From JBMNEH01 sp050948665 (GTDB lineage Bacteria; Bacillota; Clostridia; Christensenellales; UMGS416), in the NCBI GenBank assembly GCA_050948665.1, contig JBMNEH010000001.1, positions 868,001-932,000 on the forward strand: DNA of 64,000 bases, written 5' to 3'. The position numbers were made by a program, and so were the translations under genes. The notes beneath the pieces were generated by a model, which saw nothing but the letters and a program-made list of their open reading frames with translations, ran no database searches and was not told the origin of the DNA. The first letter of the stretch is position 1. Each line of letters starts with the position of its first letter. Shown one piece after another: positions 1 through 7,782 of this stretch.

Positions 1-1108
1 GCGCCTTGGGTTTGATATTCTTGAAAAACAAACCGCCCACCAGATCCATACTGATGGAAGAGCTGGAGACCAACACCAGAGAAGTCAAGGTAGAAAGACT
101 GGCGGAAAGCACCAGTACCAGTATAACGCCGATCAACGCGGAACCCCAAATGCCGGAGGGAATGATGCTTTGCAGAAGGCGGGGCATGATCTGGCTTGTG
201 GAAGTCATATCTTCCGGTGCCACAAAAAGGTGACCAAAGCCACCGATAAAATAGCTTCCGCCGGCAACGATGGTTGCAAACACCGTGGAAATAACAGTGC
301 CGCGAAGAATAGCTTTCTCGTCTCGAATGGCATAGAATTTATGCACCATTTGAGGAAGTCCCCAAGTTCCCAGGCTTGTAAGGACGAAAACACTGATGAG
401 AGAGAAGAGGTTTTCAGAAGAGCCGAATACAGCGCCGTAAGCGGGGTCGATTGCGCTGAGCCTCCGCATACCCTCAGTCAGACCGCCCACCGTAGGATCG
501 ACCAACACCAGCGCAACTACGATAATGATGCCGACCAGCATGATGCAACCCTGTATAAAATCCGTCAGTGCGGTAGCTTTATAACCGCCGGCAATCAGGT
601 AGGAGGCGGAAATAATAACCATTGCAACCATACAAATAATGTAGGGCACATTCAAAAGAGATTCAAACAATGTGCTGAGCCCCTGGTATACTGAGGCGGA
701 ATAGGGCACAAGAAAAACAAAAATCAACACCGAAGCCATAAGCTTCAGTCCTTTGGACCGGTACCGCTTTTCGAAAAAGTCCGGCATGGTGGATGCGCCC
801 AGCTGCTGGGTCATCCGACGGGTGCGTTTTGCCAGTACAATCCAGGCCAGCAGGCTGCCGATGATGGCATTTCCAATGCCGATCCAAGTGCTGGAAATGC
901 CGAACTGCCATCCGAACTGCCCTGCATAGCCAATAAATACCACGGCGGAGAAGTAGCTAGTCCCGTAGGAGAAAGCGCTCATCCAGCCGCCCAAAGAACG
1001 GCCGCCCAAAAAGAAATCATCCATGCTCTTTACCCGACGGCTGCTGTAAACCGCAACGCTAATCAGAAGAAGCGCATAGATGCCCAAAAATACCCATGAT
1101 AACTGCAT
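1..1108 (-). CDS. Sodium/solute symporter (SSF family), partial at window edge
   Basis: A Na+-driven importer of the SSF family in the cytoplasmic membrane; the substrate cannot be read from sequence. Only the first 369 residues are present because the gene runs off the left edge, so it is cut by the window and not visibly broken. The protein has a hydrophobic first helix (residues 4-20), then FFLGGRSLGGW (32-42) and a second helix with the Ser/Gly-rich start usual in this family, followed by further membrane helices. The start at 1108 is chosen because GGAAGG lies nine bases upstream; the in-frame ATG at 1117 directly abuts that site and is less likely. A promoter with 17-base spacing lies at 1194-1222, and a short hairpin (GTACT/AGTAC) precedes the ribosome site. 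Neighbouring sugar-isomerase-like genes suggest a sugar or related substrate, which is inference. Confidence 0.9.
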   Translation of the reverse strand, partial: MQLSWVFLGIYALLLISVAVYSSRRVKSMDDFFLGGRSLGGWMSAFSYGTSYFSAVVFIGYAGQFGWQFGISSTWIGIGNAIIGSLLAWIVLAKRTRRMTQQLGASTMPDFFEKRYRSKGLKLMASVLIFVFLVPYSASVYQGLSTLFESLLNVPYIICMVAMVIISASYLIAGGYKATALTDFIQGCIMLVGIIIVVALVLVDPTVGGLTEGMRRLSAIDPAYGAVFGSSENLFSLISVFVLTSLGTWGLPQMVHKFYAIRDEKAILRGTVISTVFATIVAGGSYFIGGFGHLFVAPEDMTSTSQIMPRLLQSIIPSGIWGSALIGVILVLVLSASLSTLTSLVLVSSSSISMDLVGGLFFKNIKPKA

Positions 1109-1193
1109 GTTGTCCATCCTTCCGTACTACATAGTACTCCCAATATTCTACCAAACTACAGATTCGCATTGGCGAACCTATCCTACAAAAAAT

Positions 1194-1222
1194 AACATAG
1201 CATAGAATTTATGAAAAAGCAA
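1194..1222 (-). promoter_or_regulatory. Predicted promoter of the SSF symporter
   Basis: On the minus strand TTGCTT (1217-1222) and TATGTT (1194-1199) are separated by 17 bases. The leader that follows can form two short hairpins, GGTTCGC/GCGAATC and GTACT/AGTAC, before the ribosome site. Confidence 0.5.
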
Positions 1223-1247
1223 GCGCTGTCTTTAACACTTTTATACC

Positions 1248-1314
1248 GCCGACAGTGGAGTTCCTGCATAAGCGACTTTGGATATCAGCACATGCAGTAA
1301 AAAACCCTGTCGGC
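1248..1314. other. Nested inverted repeats in a 440-base intergenic region
   Basis: Two perfect inverted repeats are nested. The outer pair is GCCGACAG (1248-1255) with CTGTCGGC (1307-1314); the inner pair is CTGCAT (1264-1269) with ATGCAG (1292-1297). They lie between the symporter and the isomerase gene, in the 1109-1549 gap. A run of six A follows the inner repeat on the plus strand. The rest of the gap holds the symporter promoter and a weak AACGCT/AGCGTT hairpin near 1470-1490 that might end the isomerase transcript. No gene is supported there. Confidence 0.35.
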
Positions 1315-1549
1315 AAACAGATTTAGGCCTTGTTTCAATATACTCAACAGCTTGCGAAGACAGAGAAAAGTCTTTTACAAACAAAGATTACCAGTTCATA
1401 TGATTGTGCGGACACAAATAAAGCTGACTGCCTCAAGGCATGCAGCCTTATCTGTCAGTTGACAATAAACGCTCAAGGCGTAGCGTTAAAAGCTGTGATC
1501 AATCGGGTCAGGCGGGAAGGGACTTCCCCGTCCATCCGCTAAAAATCGT

Positions 1550-2368
1550 TTATTCGACGAATCCGGTCTCTTTCATATTGAAGTATGCGGTTCGAACGGT
1601 ATCCTCCGTGGAAAGGTGGTAGGGCATATCCTGTTCGATAATGGCATAGGGGCAGCCTACCTCGGCCGCCGCGCCAAGACAATCCTCCATATCTACAAGG
1701 CCGGTACCCGGAGTAGTATACCGGGGCACTTTGACTGTTCGCCGTGGCTTGTACTCGAAATTGTCTCCGCGGGCATAATCCTTTACATGGAGAGCAGCAA
1801 GCCGGCTGCCAAGCTGTCGGATGATCCGTGCGGGATTTTCTCCGGCGTACTGCGCCCAAGCCAGATCCAGCTCAAATTCCACCGTGGGCGCCAATGCGGC
1901 AATCATCCAAAAAAGCGGCACGCCGTTATAGCAGGTGATGAACTCCTGGTCATGGTTGTGGAAGATAAACTTCAGACCTTCTTCCCGGCATGCTTTGGCT
2001 GCGGCTTCCATACAGGCGATTTCCTTGGTAATCTCCTCTTCGTCGGGTAATTCGTCCCGGTCGGCAAAACGCCAGGAGGAAGCCGAGGATATATACATTG
2101 TGATCCTGTCAGCGCCTACCAGACGTGCTTTAGCTGCCAAATCAGGGATATCGGGGCTTTTTCCTCCTTGAACCGAAGCACCCATGGTAAGCACGCGCAT
2201 CCCCATATCACGGAGTTTTGCTGCGTTCTCAGCAGGATCCCCCTCACGGAACAGCCCGTAGGCCCCCTCACATACGGTGTAGCCGATGTCAGCGTACTTT
2301 CTACAGGTTTCGAAAAAATCTGAGCCCTTTGGTATAAAGCCGATAAAACCAGCTTGCATCTTGTTCAT
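1550..2368 (-). CDS. Sugar phosphate isomerase/epimerase (xylose isomerase-like TIM barrel)
   Basis: A 272-residue cytoplasmic protein of the AP-endonuclease-2/xylose-isomerase-like TIM-barrel superfamily, whose members isomerise or epimerise sugars, inositols or hydroxypyruvate. Visible hallmarks are IFHNHDQEF in the middle (metal-ligand strand), a D-x-x-WA-x-YAGENP segment, AALHVKDY, and a C-terminal IIEQD. The start at 2368 is chosen because GGGAGG stands seven bases upstream; the open frame extends further, but that part carries the promoter. A second member (3127-3954) lies upstream on the same strand with the same HNHD, VAGEDP, HLKD and VIVEQD signatures, so the two are probably paralogues in one sugar pathway. 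The exact substrate is unknown. Confidence 0.85.
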   Translation of the reverse strand: MNKMQAGFIGFIPKGSDFFETCRKYADIGYTVCEGAYGLFREGDPAENAAKLRDMGMRVLTMGASVQGGKSPDIPDLAAKARLVGADRITMYISSASSWRFADRDELPDEEEITKEIACMEAAAKACREEGLKFIFHNHDQEFITCYNGVPLFWMIAALAPTVEFELDLAWAQYAGENPARIIRQLGSRLAALHVKDYARGDNFEYKPRRTVKVPRYTTPGTGLVDMEDCLGAAAEVGCPYAIIEQDMPYHLSTEDTVRTAYFNMKETGFVE

Positions 2369-2398
2369 GTGTAACCTCCCGTAATAATATATAAGAAT

Positions 2399-2428
2399 AT
2401 TATACAGCATCGGTTTATACGGTGTAAA
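2399..2428 (-). promoter_or_regulatory. Predicted promoter of the 1550-2368 isomerase
   Basis: Minus-strand TTTACA (2423-2428) and TATAAT (2399-2404) are separated by 18 bases. It sits between the terminator of the upstream genes and the GGGAGG ribosome site, so this isomerase is probably its own transcription unit. Confidence 0.6.
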
Positions 2429-2463
2429 TTCGTATTTTGTCCAAATTTCCCGCAAGAATTCAT

Positions 2464-2499
2464 CAAAAATGGCATGCCGCTTCAAAACAGCATGCCATT
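2464..2499 (-). terminator. Rho-independent terminator after the I42-type lipoprotein gene
   Basis: A perfect 10-base stem, AATGGCATGC (2468-2477) with GCATGCCATT (2490-2499), loop of 12. Read on the minus strand it ends in a T run. Confidence 0.75.
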
Positions 2500-2509
2500 G
2501 CGGATTCCA

Positions 2510-2923
2510 TCAGCCCACGGTACCGTCGATCCACTCTATTGCAGTTTCGTCGATACTCAAGTCCTTGTCGACTACGAGCGTTATATCCACCGCGTTTGCG
2601 GGCTCCGCTGCCTCATCTCCGCTTTGAGAATAAACAAAAGACAACACGACCGTGCCGGGAGCTACGGATTCAAATACCCATTTACTTGTGCCGCCGGCGC
2701 CAACAAGGCCCTCGGCAGTCTCCCTTTCGATATACTCTGCGGAAATCTCCTTGACGATACCTTCTTTGCTTGCCTTATAGGTCCATGTGTGGCCGGTAGT
2801 AGGGTTGCTTTGCAGTTCGACCGTGTGCTGCCGGGGCGTTGCTTCCCGAGACGTTGCCGCACACCCGCAGCCAAGGCACAGCAGGACAGCCACCGCAAAA
2901 ATCAGCGAGAATACTTTTTTCAT
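2510..2923 (-). CDS. Lipoprotein with chagasin-type (I42) protease inhibitor domain
   Basis: A 137-residue exported protein. Residues 1-20 form a lipoprotein-like signal (MKKVFSLIFAVAVLLCLGC) with two nearby cysteines; the lipobox is not canonical, so the modified cysteine is uncertain. The mature part shows the three signature loops of the chagasin/I42 cysteine-protease-inhibitor fold: NPTTGHTW, a GAGGTSKWVF segment, and a Tyr-containing strand (VLSFVYSQ). In characterised members these loops plug papain-family active sites. The start at 2923 is chosen because AAGGAGG lies upstream at ideal spacing; the longer frame to 2950 has no such site. The gene follows a tiny membrane protein gene and a sugar isomerase gene on the same strand, a context that does not explain its target. 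pepC in this window encodes a papain-like but cytoplasmic enzyme. Confidence 0.75.
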   Translation of the reverse strand: MKKVFSLIFAVAVLLCLGCGCAATSREATPRQHTVELQSNPTTGHTWTYKASKEGIVKEISAEYIERETAEGLVGAGGTSKWVFESVAPGTVVLSFVYSQSGDEAAEPANAVDITLVVDKDLSIDETAIEWIDGTVG

Positions 2924-2933
2924 AGAAACCTCC

Positions 2934-3125
2934 TTAAGTAATGCCGCCAATCAACAGCAGCACCAATATATAGTAGCCGGGGATACAGGCCAGCAGCAGT
3001 CCGCCTGCCAAGTACAGCCAGCCAATAAGCCTTCGGGAGAGACGAAATGCCCTGACCGCCAGAAACGCCGCTGTGAACAGGATTCCTGCCAGCAGCAGCA
3101 CACAGAGCAAAATCAGTAAGCCCAT
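2934..3125 (-). CDS. Small two-helix membrane protein
   Basis: A 63-residue protein made almost wholly of two hydrophobic helices (about residues 2-24 and 36-60) joined by a short Arg-rich turn (RAFRLSRR). I do not recognise the family. Its ATG at 3125 follows the stop of the upstream isomerase gene by one base (TGA-T-ATG), so it would be translated by coupling; no separate ribosome site is evident. Its end overlaps the ribosome site region of the I42 lipoprotein gene. The tight packing favours a real gene, but a spurious frame cannot be excluded. Confidence 0.55.
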   Translation of the reverse strand: MGLLILLCVLLLAGILFTAAFLAVRAFRLSRRLIGWLYLAGGLLLACIPGYYILVLLLIGGIT

Positions 3126-3126
3126 A

Positions 3127-3954
3127 TCAGCAGCCGACAGTCCTTAAATACTCACGACTCATGCGGATGGCTTCCATGGGCGGGCGCTGGGTGGAACGGT
3201 CCTGTTCAACAATGACCCATTCCGCGCCGGCATCTTTGGAGGCTGCGAGGATGGCTGGGAAATCCTGCTCGCCGTAACCGACAGGACGGAAATCAAAGCT
3301 CTCACGGTCGGCATGTTGTCCATCGGTTTCTCCATCCTTGGTAATCAGGTTATACAGCCCTTCTTTAGTGCCTCGGTTAGGCATAACAAAATCCTTCAGG
3401 TGGACAAGAGGGGCGCGCCCGGTATACTTGCGTATGTAGGCAGCCGGATCCTCCCCGGCTACGTTCACCCAGCAGGTATCGATCTCGGTCTTTAGGAAAT
3501 CCGCCGGAATGGAATCATAGAGCATATCCAAGGCATATTTTCCATCCAGCTTGACAAACTCAAAATCATGGTTATGGTACAGCAATTGTATGCCGTGTTC
3601 GTGGCAATAACGGCCGATACGGTCAATGTCGGCAATAGTTTGCGAGAATCCGGGTGTGCCTGGACGGTCTTCCTCTTCGAGATAGGGGACAGCAATATAC
3701 TTACAGTCCAGAGCGTTATGGTAGGCAACGACCGCCTCCAGATCGTTCCGGAGCTGATCAAAAGGAACATGGCTCGAAACAGCGGTTAAGCCAAGCTCCC
3801 GGAGCTTCGAGGCGATATCTTCGGCTTTATAGCCATAAAAACCCGCAAATTCCACACCGTCATAGCCCATCTTTCGAATTTTGGTTAACGTGCCCATCAT
3901 ATCAGCCGCGGCATCATCCCGGACTGAGTATACCTGTACAGCAACGGGAAACAT
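3127..3954 (-). CDS. Sugar phosphate isomerase/epimerase (xylose isomerase-like TIM barrel)
   Basis: A 275-residue TIM-barrel protein of the same superfamily as 1550-2368. It carries LLYHNHDFEF, a DTCWVNVAGEDP segment, LVHLKDF and a C-terminal WVIVEQD, the metal-binding and catalytic strands of sugar-phosphate or inositol-type isomerases and epimerases. The start at 3954 (MFPVAV) is chosen because AAGGAGG lies eight bases upstream; upstream in-frame codons overlap the ribosome site or the promoter. It heads a minus-strand unit with the small membrane protein and the I42 lipoprotein, and diverges from the PIG-L deacetylase gene. Its exact substrate is not deducible. Confidence 0.86.
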   Translation of the reverse strand: MFPVAVQVYSVRDDAAADMMGTLTKIRKMGYDGVEFAGFYGYKAEDIASKLRELGLTAVSSHVPFDQLRNDLEAVVAYHNALDCKYIAVPYLEEEDRPGTPGFSQTIADIDRIGRYCHEHGIQLLYHNHDFEFVKLDGKYALDMLYDSIPADFLKTEIDTCWVNVAGEDPAAYIRKYTGRAPLVHLKDFVMPNRGTKEGLYNLITKDGETDGQHADRESFDFRPVGYGEQDFPAILAASKDAGAEWVIVEQDRSTQRPPMEAIRMSREYLRTVGC

Positions 3955-3987
3955 TCTTTCATCCTCCTTGGTTTTCATACTATATAC

Positions 3988-4016
3988 AGTATACGAAAAG
4001 TGCTGGTATTTTTCAA
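3988..4016 (-). promoter_or_regulatory. Predicted promoter of the 3127-3954 isomerase unit
   Basis: Minus-strand TTGAAA (4011-4016) and TATACT (3988-3993) with exactly 17 bases between. It lies back to back with the deacetylase promoter at 4035-4063; only 18 bases separate the two -35 boxes, so they may share control. Confidence 0.65.
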
Positions 4017-4034
4017 GCGGTATCACTGCGGGTT

Positions 4035-4063
4035 TTGCAATTTATATACGGGTATGCTACAAT
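4035..4063 (+). promoter_or_regulatory. Predicted promoter of the PIG-L deacetylase gene
   Basis: TTGCAA (4035-4040) and TACAAT (4058-4063) with 17 bases between, 24 bases upstream of the ATG and just before a GGAGG ribosome site. Confidence 0.65.
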
Positions 4064-4087
4064 GCGTGTGAATAACGGAGGTAGCAT

Positions 4088-5503
4088 ATGAAGCTGTGGA
4101 AAGCGTGTTTAAGCCTTGCGGTGGGATTTCTTTTGCTCTTCTGCATGGGACAGGCAGCGTCAGCGGCAGAAATCACTCAAACCGCAACGATTCGAACGGA
4201 AAAGAATTTCGGAGTAACGGTTACTGCTCCTGAGGGAGATACACTCAGCGCGCTGTATGTAAACTGGACGGATGTTCCACAGCCGGTCATGGCGGAGATT
4301 ACGTTCAGCGATGGCAGCATGACTACGCGGAATGTTTGTATGGACGGCTTTCTGCATGATTATATCCCATTGCCCGAAGGCACGGTATCCGTTCATATGA
4401 CAATATACAACAGCTACCTGAAAAGCAAATTCCGTGTATTTTCCCCCGGCGAGTTGCCCGAGGATATACAGGTATGGCAACCCACCGTGAGTGATGCCGA
4501 GTTGATGGTGATTGCAGCCCATCCCGATGATGACATGCTGTACATGGGAGGGACCATCCCTTACTATGCCGGCGCCCTGAAGAAGGATACCGTGGTGGTT
4601 TTCATGTCCCATCAGCAACGTTTGCGGCAGAGCGAGGCTTTAAACGCGCTTTGGGTATGCGGCGTGCGCACCTACCCTGTGTTTGTCGGCTTTAAGGACG
4701 AATACAGTAATTCATTAAAAGATGGACTGGCGAAATGGGGGGGAGAAGAGAAGCTGACCTCAAAGCTGGTAGAGCTTATCCGGTGCTATAAGCCCGAGGT
4801 AATTGTTACCCATGATGTGAACGGAGAATACGGCCATGGCGCCCACAGAGCAGTGGCTCACTGCATACAGAATGCTGTGCCGGCAGCAGCGGATATCACC
4901 CAATTTACGGATATCGGCCCGGAAACATTCCAGGTAAAGAAGCTTTATCTTCACCTTTATGAAGAGAATAAAATCACAATGGACTGGCGGGTGCCGCTGG
5001 AGGCTTTTGATGGGAGAACCGCTTTGGATATGGCGATTGCAGGGTATGATCAGCATGTTTCTCAGCACCAGTACAGTTTCAGGGTACGGGACGAGGGCAA
5101 ACACTCCTGCGCAGAGTTTGGTTTGGCGTATACCTCCGTTGGCCTTGATGTGATTGGCGGTGATTTCTTTGAAAATGTGGAACCCAAGCCCACGCCCACA
5201 CCTGAGCCTACGCCTACACCTGAGCCTACTCCCTGCCCTACGCCAAGCCCTACACCGGACCCAACGTCAACCCCAACGCCGGTGCCTACCGAAGTGTCTG
5301 AGGAACCGGGGCCGACAGCTACACTGTCCCCGTTGCCCAACTGGCCAGCTTTCCCGGGCAAGAGACTGGTTGCCTGGTCGCTGTTATCAGGTGCATTGCT
5401 GTTGGGCATCGGCGCCCTCCTTTGCCGGGGAAGGCTGAGAATGCTCCGCTGGATATTGTTGGGACTGGCTGCCGTATGTATTGTTATTTTGATTTTATTG
5501 TGA
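4088..5503 (+). CDS. Secreted, membrane-anchored PIG-L/LmbE family deacetylase
   Basis: A 471-residue exported protein. Residues 1-27 are a signal peptide ending near ASA-AE. The PIG-L (LmbE-like) zinc-dependent N-deacetylase domain starts about residue 138 with AAHPDDD (144-149), and a second metal/catalytic segment has His242, His250 and His253 (THDVNGEYGHGAH). Family members remove acetyl groups from GlcNAc-type sugars. About 110 residues of unknown fold precede the domain. Residues 366-404 are a Pro-Thr repeat (PTPTPEP units), a typical wall-spanning linker, followed by two C-terminal helices (about 427-445 and 453-471). The usual HPDDE has Asp in place of Glu. I infer an outside-facing enzyme acting on wall or host glycans. 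Good ribosome site GGAGG before the ATG. Confidence 0.85.
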   Translation: MKLWKACLSLAVGFLLLFCMGQAASAAEITQTATIRTEKNFGVTVTAPEGDTLSALYVNWTDVPQPVMAEITFSDGSMTTRNVCMDGFLHDYIPLPEGTVSVHMTIYNSYLKSKFRVFSPGELPEDIQVWQPTVSDAELMVIAAHPDDDMLYMGGTIPYYAGALKKDTVVVFMSHQQRLRQSEALNALWVCGVRTYPVFVGFKDEYSNSLKDGLAKWGGEEKLTSKLVELIRCYKPEVIVTHDVNGEYGHGAHRAVAHCIQNAVPAAADITQFTDIGPETFQVKKLYLHLYEENKITMDWRVPLEAFDGRTALDMAIAGYDQHVSQHQYSFRVRDEGKHSCAEFGLAYTSVGLDVIGGDFFENVEPKPTPTPEPTPTPEPTPCPTPSPTPDPTSTPTPVPTEVSEEPGPTATLSPLPNWPAFPGKRLVAWSLLSGALLLGIGALLCRGRLRMLRWILLGLAAVCIVILILL

Positions 5504-5527
5504 TCGGATATCTTTAGGAGGATTTCC

Positions 5528-6220
5528 ATGCTGGAGACATTAAAAGAGGAAGTATTCCGGGCAAATATGATGCTGCCGGAGTATGGGTTGATTACCCTGA
5601 CCTGGGGGAATGTTTCCGCCAGAGATAAGGATACGGGATTGATCGTGATTAAGCCGTCAGGAGTTGCCTATAACAGTATGAAGCCGGAGGATATGGTGGT
5701 GGTGGATGGGAGGGGTCGCAAAGTAGAAGGCCATTATAATCCTTCTACCGATACCGCAACCCATGTGGCACTGTACAATGCTTGTCCGGAAATCGGCGGT
5801 GTGGTCCATACACACTCCCGTTGGGCCACCATTTGGTCGCAGCTGGGTGAAGGGATTCCTGCGCTGGGAACCACTCACGCGGATGCTTTCTACGGCACCG
5901 TTCCCTGTACCCGGGAGCTGACCCCGGGGGAAATCGCCCAGGCTTATGAGGAAAACACCGGCAAGGTGATTATCGAGGGGTGGGGTGATCCGATGGTAGT
6001 GCCCGCGGCACTGGTAAGGGACCACGGCCCGTTTACCTGGGGGAAATCCGCTGAGAAGGCGGTAGAAAACGCCGTAGTTCTCGAAGAGGTTGCCATGATG
6101 GCTTGGCACATCCGGGTCATCCGGGGAGGAAACGTCGGCGAAATGCCATGCGCGCTACTGGATAAGCATTACCTCCGGAAGCACGGTACGAATGCCTATT
6201 ACGGTCAGGGAGAGAAATAA
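5528..6220 (+). CDS. araD: L-ribulose-5-phosphate 4-epimerase (class II aldolase family)
   Basis: Interconverts L-ribulose 5-phosphate and D-xylulose 5-phosphate, linking L-arabinose-type pentoses to the pentose phosphate pathway; cytoplasmic and Zn-dependent. The length of 230 matches AraD. Visible are TWGNVSA and PSGV (phosphate binding), Asp75, His94 and His96 (HTHS), Asp119, His166, and a C-terminal KHGTNAYYGQ with the catalytic-type Tyr224/225. These correspond to the metal ligands and acid/base residues known in Escherichia coli AraD. AGGAGG lies before the ATG. The stop is followed directly by the FAD oxidoreductase start. No araA or araB is in the window, but a ribokinase-family gene lies 2.7 kb downstream. 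Close relatives such as UlaF or SgbE cannot be excluded. Confidence 0.88.
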   Translation: MLETLKEEVFRANMMLPEYGLITLTWGNVSARDKDTGLIVIKPSGVAYNSMKPEDMVVVDGRGRKVEGHYNPSTDTATHVALYNACPEIGGVVHTHSRWATIWSQLGEGIPALGTTHADAFYGTVPCTRELTPGEIAQAYEENTGKVIIEGWGDPMVVPAALVRDHGPFTWGKSAEKAVENAVVLEEVAMMAWHIRVIRGGNVGEMPCALLDKHYLRKHGTNAYYGQGEK

Positions 6221-7432
6221 ATGGAACTGTGTATACCTGAGAAACGCGTTCCGGTCGTACGTACCTGTGATGTACTGGTTGCCGGAGGCGGGGTAGCAGG
6301 TGTGGCGGCGGCGCTGGCAGCCGCCAGACATGGCGCCAGAACATTGCTTGTGGAGAGAGAGTATCTGCTGGGCGGGTTGGCGACCCTCGGATTGATCGCT
6401 ATTTATCTTCCACTGTGCGATGGTAAAGGGCAGCAGGTTTCCTACGGTATTGCCGAGGAGCTCCTGCGGCTTTCGATTCGTCACGGCATACAGGGGAAAA
6501 ATCCACGTCCCTGGCTGGAAGGAGGCACCCGGGAGGAGAAGGCTGCCCGGAGGTTCGAAGTGCAGTATAATCCGCACTTTTTTGCCGTATTATGCGAGAA
6601 AATACTGGAGGAAGCCGGTGTAGAAATACTATACGGCACGCTGGTTACCGGAGTGGAGACCCGAAAGGGAAGCATCACCCATCTGCTGTTAGAGAATAAG
6701 TCCGGTTGTCAGGCTGTGGCGGCCGGTTCTGTCGTGGACACTACCGGCGATGCAGATGTGTGTGTCTTCTCTGGTGCTCCCACCCGTATCTTCAGGCAGG
6801 GTAATCTGCTGGCGCAATGGTATTATGCGAATGCCGAAGGGAAGCTAAGGCTGCATATGCTCGGGGCAGCGGATATACCCGATAAGTATAAGAAACCCGG
6901 AGAGGCGGAGAGCAGAAACTTGGCGGATCGTCGCTATACGGGGCTGAACGGCTTCGAAATTTCCGAAATGCAGCGAACCGCCCACAGGAAATTCCTGGAG
7001 TCGGTCCTCAAACACAAAGAGACTGCTCCGGATTTTGAGCCTGTTACCATGCCGTCGATACCGTTGCTGCGGATGACCCGATGCCTTGTGGGCGAAGGAT
7101 GCTTGGATGATGAGGATGCACACAGGCATTTTGCTGACAGTGTTGGGCTGATTTCCGACTGGAGAAAGCCGGGGCCCGTCTATGAAATACCCTTCTCGAC
7201 CCTCTGGAACCGGCGGATTCCGAATTTGCTGACAGCCGGACGATGCATCTCGGTCACGGATCCCATGTGGGATATTTCCCGTGTGATCCCTGCCTGTGCC
7301 GTAACGGGACAGGCGGCCGGAACCGCAGCGGCAATGTTCGGTGATATGACCCGTACGTCGGTTCCAGAGTTGTGCGCCGCTTTACAGCAGGACGGTGTGT
7401 ATCTCCATGAAGACCTGCTGCCGAAAACCTGA
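6221..7432 (+). CDS. FAD-dependent oxidoreductase (FAD_oxidored type)
   Basis: A 403-residue flavoprotein. Residues 17-50 form a Rossmann dinucleotide fold (VLVAGGGVAGVAAALAAAR, then Glu46 in LLVEREYLLGG), with the second FAD motif around VVDTTGDADV and a C-terminal CISVTDPMWDISRV region and small Gly/Ala-rich end. This matches the family of FAD-dependent oxidoreductases often found beside sugar or carboxylate catabolism genes; the reaction is not known. The ATG follows the araD stop without a gap (TAA-ATG), and the stop overlaps the next start (TGATG), so it is co-translated in one operon. No signal peptide is present, so it should act in the cytoplasm. Confidence 0.8.
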   Translation: MELCIPEKRVPVVRTCDVLVAGGGVAGVAAALAAARHGARTLLVEREYLLGGLATLGLIAIYLPLCDGKGQQVSYGIAEELLRLSIRHGIQGKNPRPWLEGGTREEKAARRFEVQYNPHFFAVLCEKILEEAGVEILYGTLVTGVETRKGSITHLLLENKSGCQAVAAGSVVDTTGDADVCVFSGAPTRIFRQGNLLAQWYYANAEGKLRLHMLGAADIPDKYKKPGEAESRNLADRRYTGLNGFEISEMQRTAHRKFLESVLKHKETAPDFEPVTMPSIPLLRMTRCLVGEGCLDDEDAHRHFADSVGLISDWRKPGPVYEIPFSTLWNRRIPNLLTAGRCISVTDPMWDISRVIPACAVTGQAAGTAAAMFGDMTRTSVPELCAALQQDGVYLHEDLLPKT

Positions 7433-7782
7433 TGCGGCGGGGGGAGTTGTGGCTGTTGTTGGCAGCCGTGCTGTTGTCGGTGGCCGCGGTTTTTCTTTGG
7501 TCGATTCGGAAAGCGTCCGGGACCATGGTAGAAGTATATCTGGGAGATACGCTGTATACCACCTGCCCTTTGGAGGAGAATCTCCTGCTGATTGACCAGG
7601 GAGACGGAAAGATAAACTGCATTCGGATTACAGCGGAGGGAGTGGAAATGGAGAGCGCCAGCTGCGTCGGGCAGGACTGCGTGCATCAGGGGGTGTTGAA
7701 ACCCGGGGGCAGTGTCTCTATGGGGAACTGGATCGTATGTCTGCCCAATGGCGTATCTGTTAGGTTGGCAGAAGCAGAATGA
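7432..7782 (+). CDS. NusG domain II-containing membrane-anchored protein
   Basis: A 116-residue protein with one N-terminal helix (about residues 6-25) and an outside beta domain of the NusG_II type, including CVGQDCVHQGVL and a final strand NWIVCLPNGVSVRL. Cys residues in C-x4-C spacing are typical of this family. The family regularly pairs with Gx transporter genes, as seen here (ATGA overlap with the next gene). The EetA component of the Listeria flavin-based extracellular electron transfer locus is of this general type, as far as I recall. The start overlaps the previous stop by one base. A role in flavin or quinone-linked redox at the membrane is inference. Confidence 0.75.
   Translation: MRRGELWLLLAAVLLSVAAVFLWSIRKASGTMVEVYLGDTLYTTCPLEENLLLIDQGDGKINCIRITAEGVEMESASCVGQDCVHQGVLKPGGSVSMGNWIVCLPNGVSVRLAEAE

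Noticed and set aside
170..694. 174-residue plus-strand frame
   Set aside because: It runs antisense to the clear sodium/solute symporter and has no family features or ribosome site.
1580..1600. GGTTCGAA-like sequence considered as a tRNA T arm
   Set aside because: It lies inside the isomerase gene and no cloverleaf can be built around it.
1330..1622. Small plus-strand frames of 60 and 70 residues in the 1109-1549 gap
   Set aside because: No ribosome site, no hydrophobic or conserved pattern, and one overlaps the isomerase gene.
5190..5290. Short tandem repeats, considered as a CRISPR or minisatellite
   Set aside because: They encode the in-frame Pro-Thr linker of the PIG-L protein; period and spacing do not fit CRISPR.
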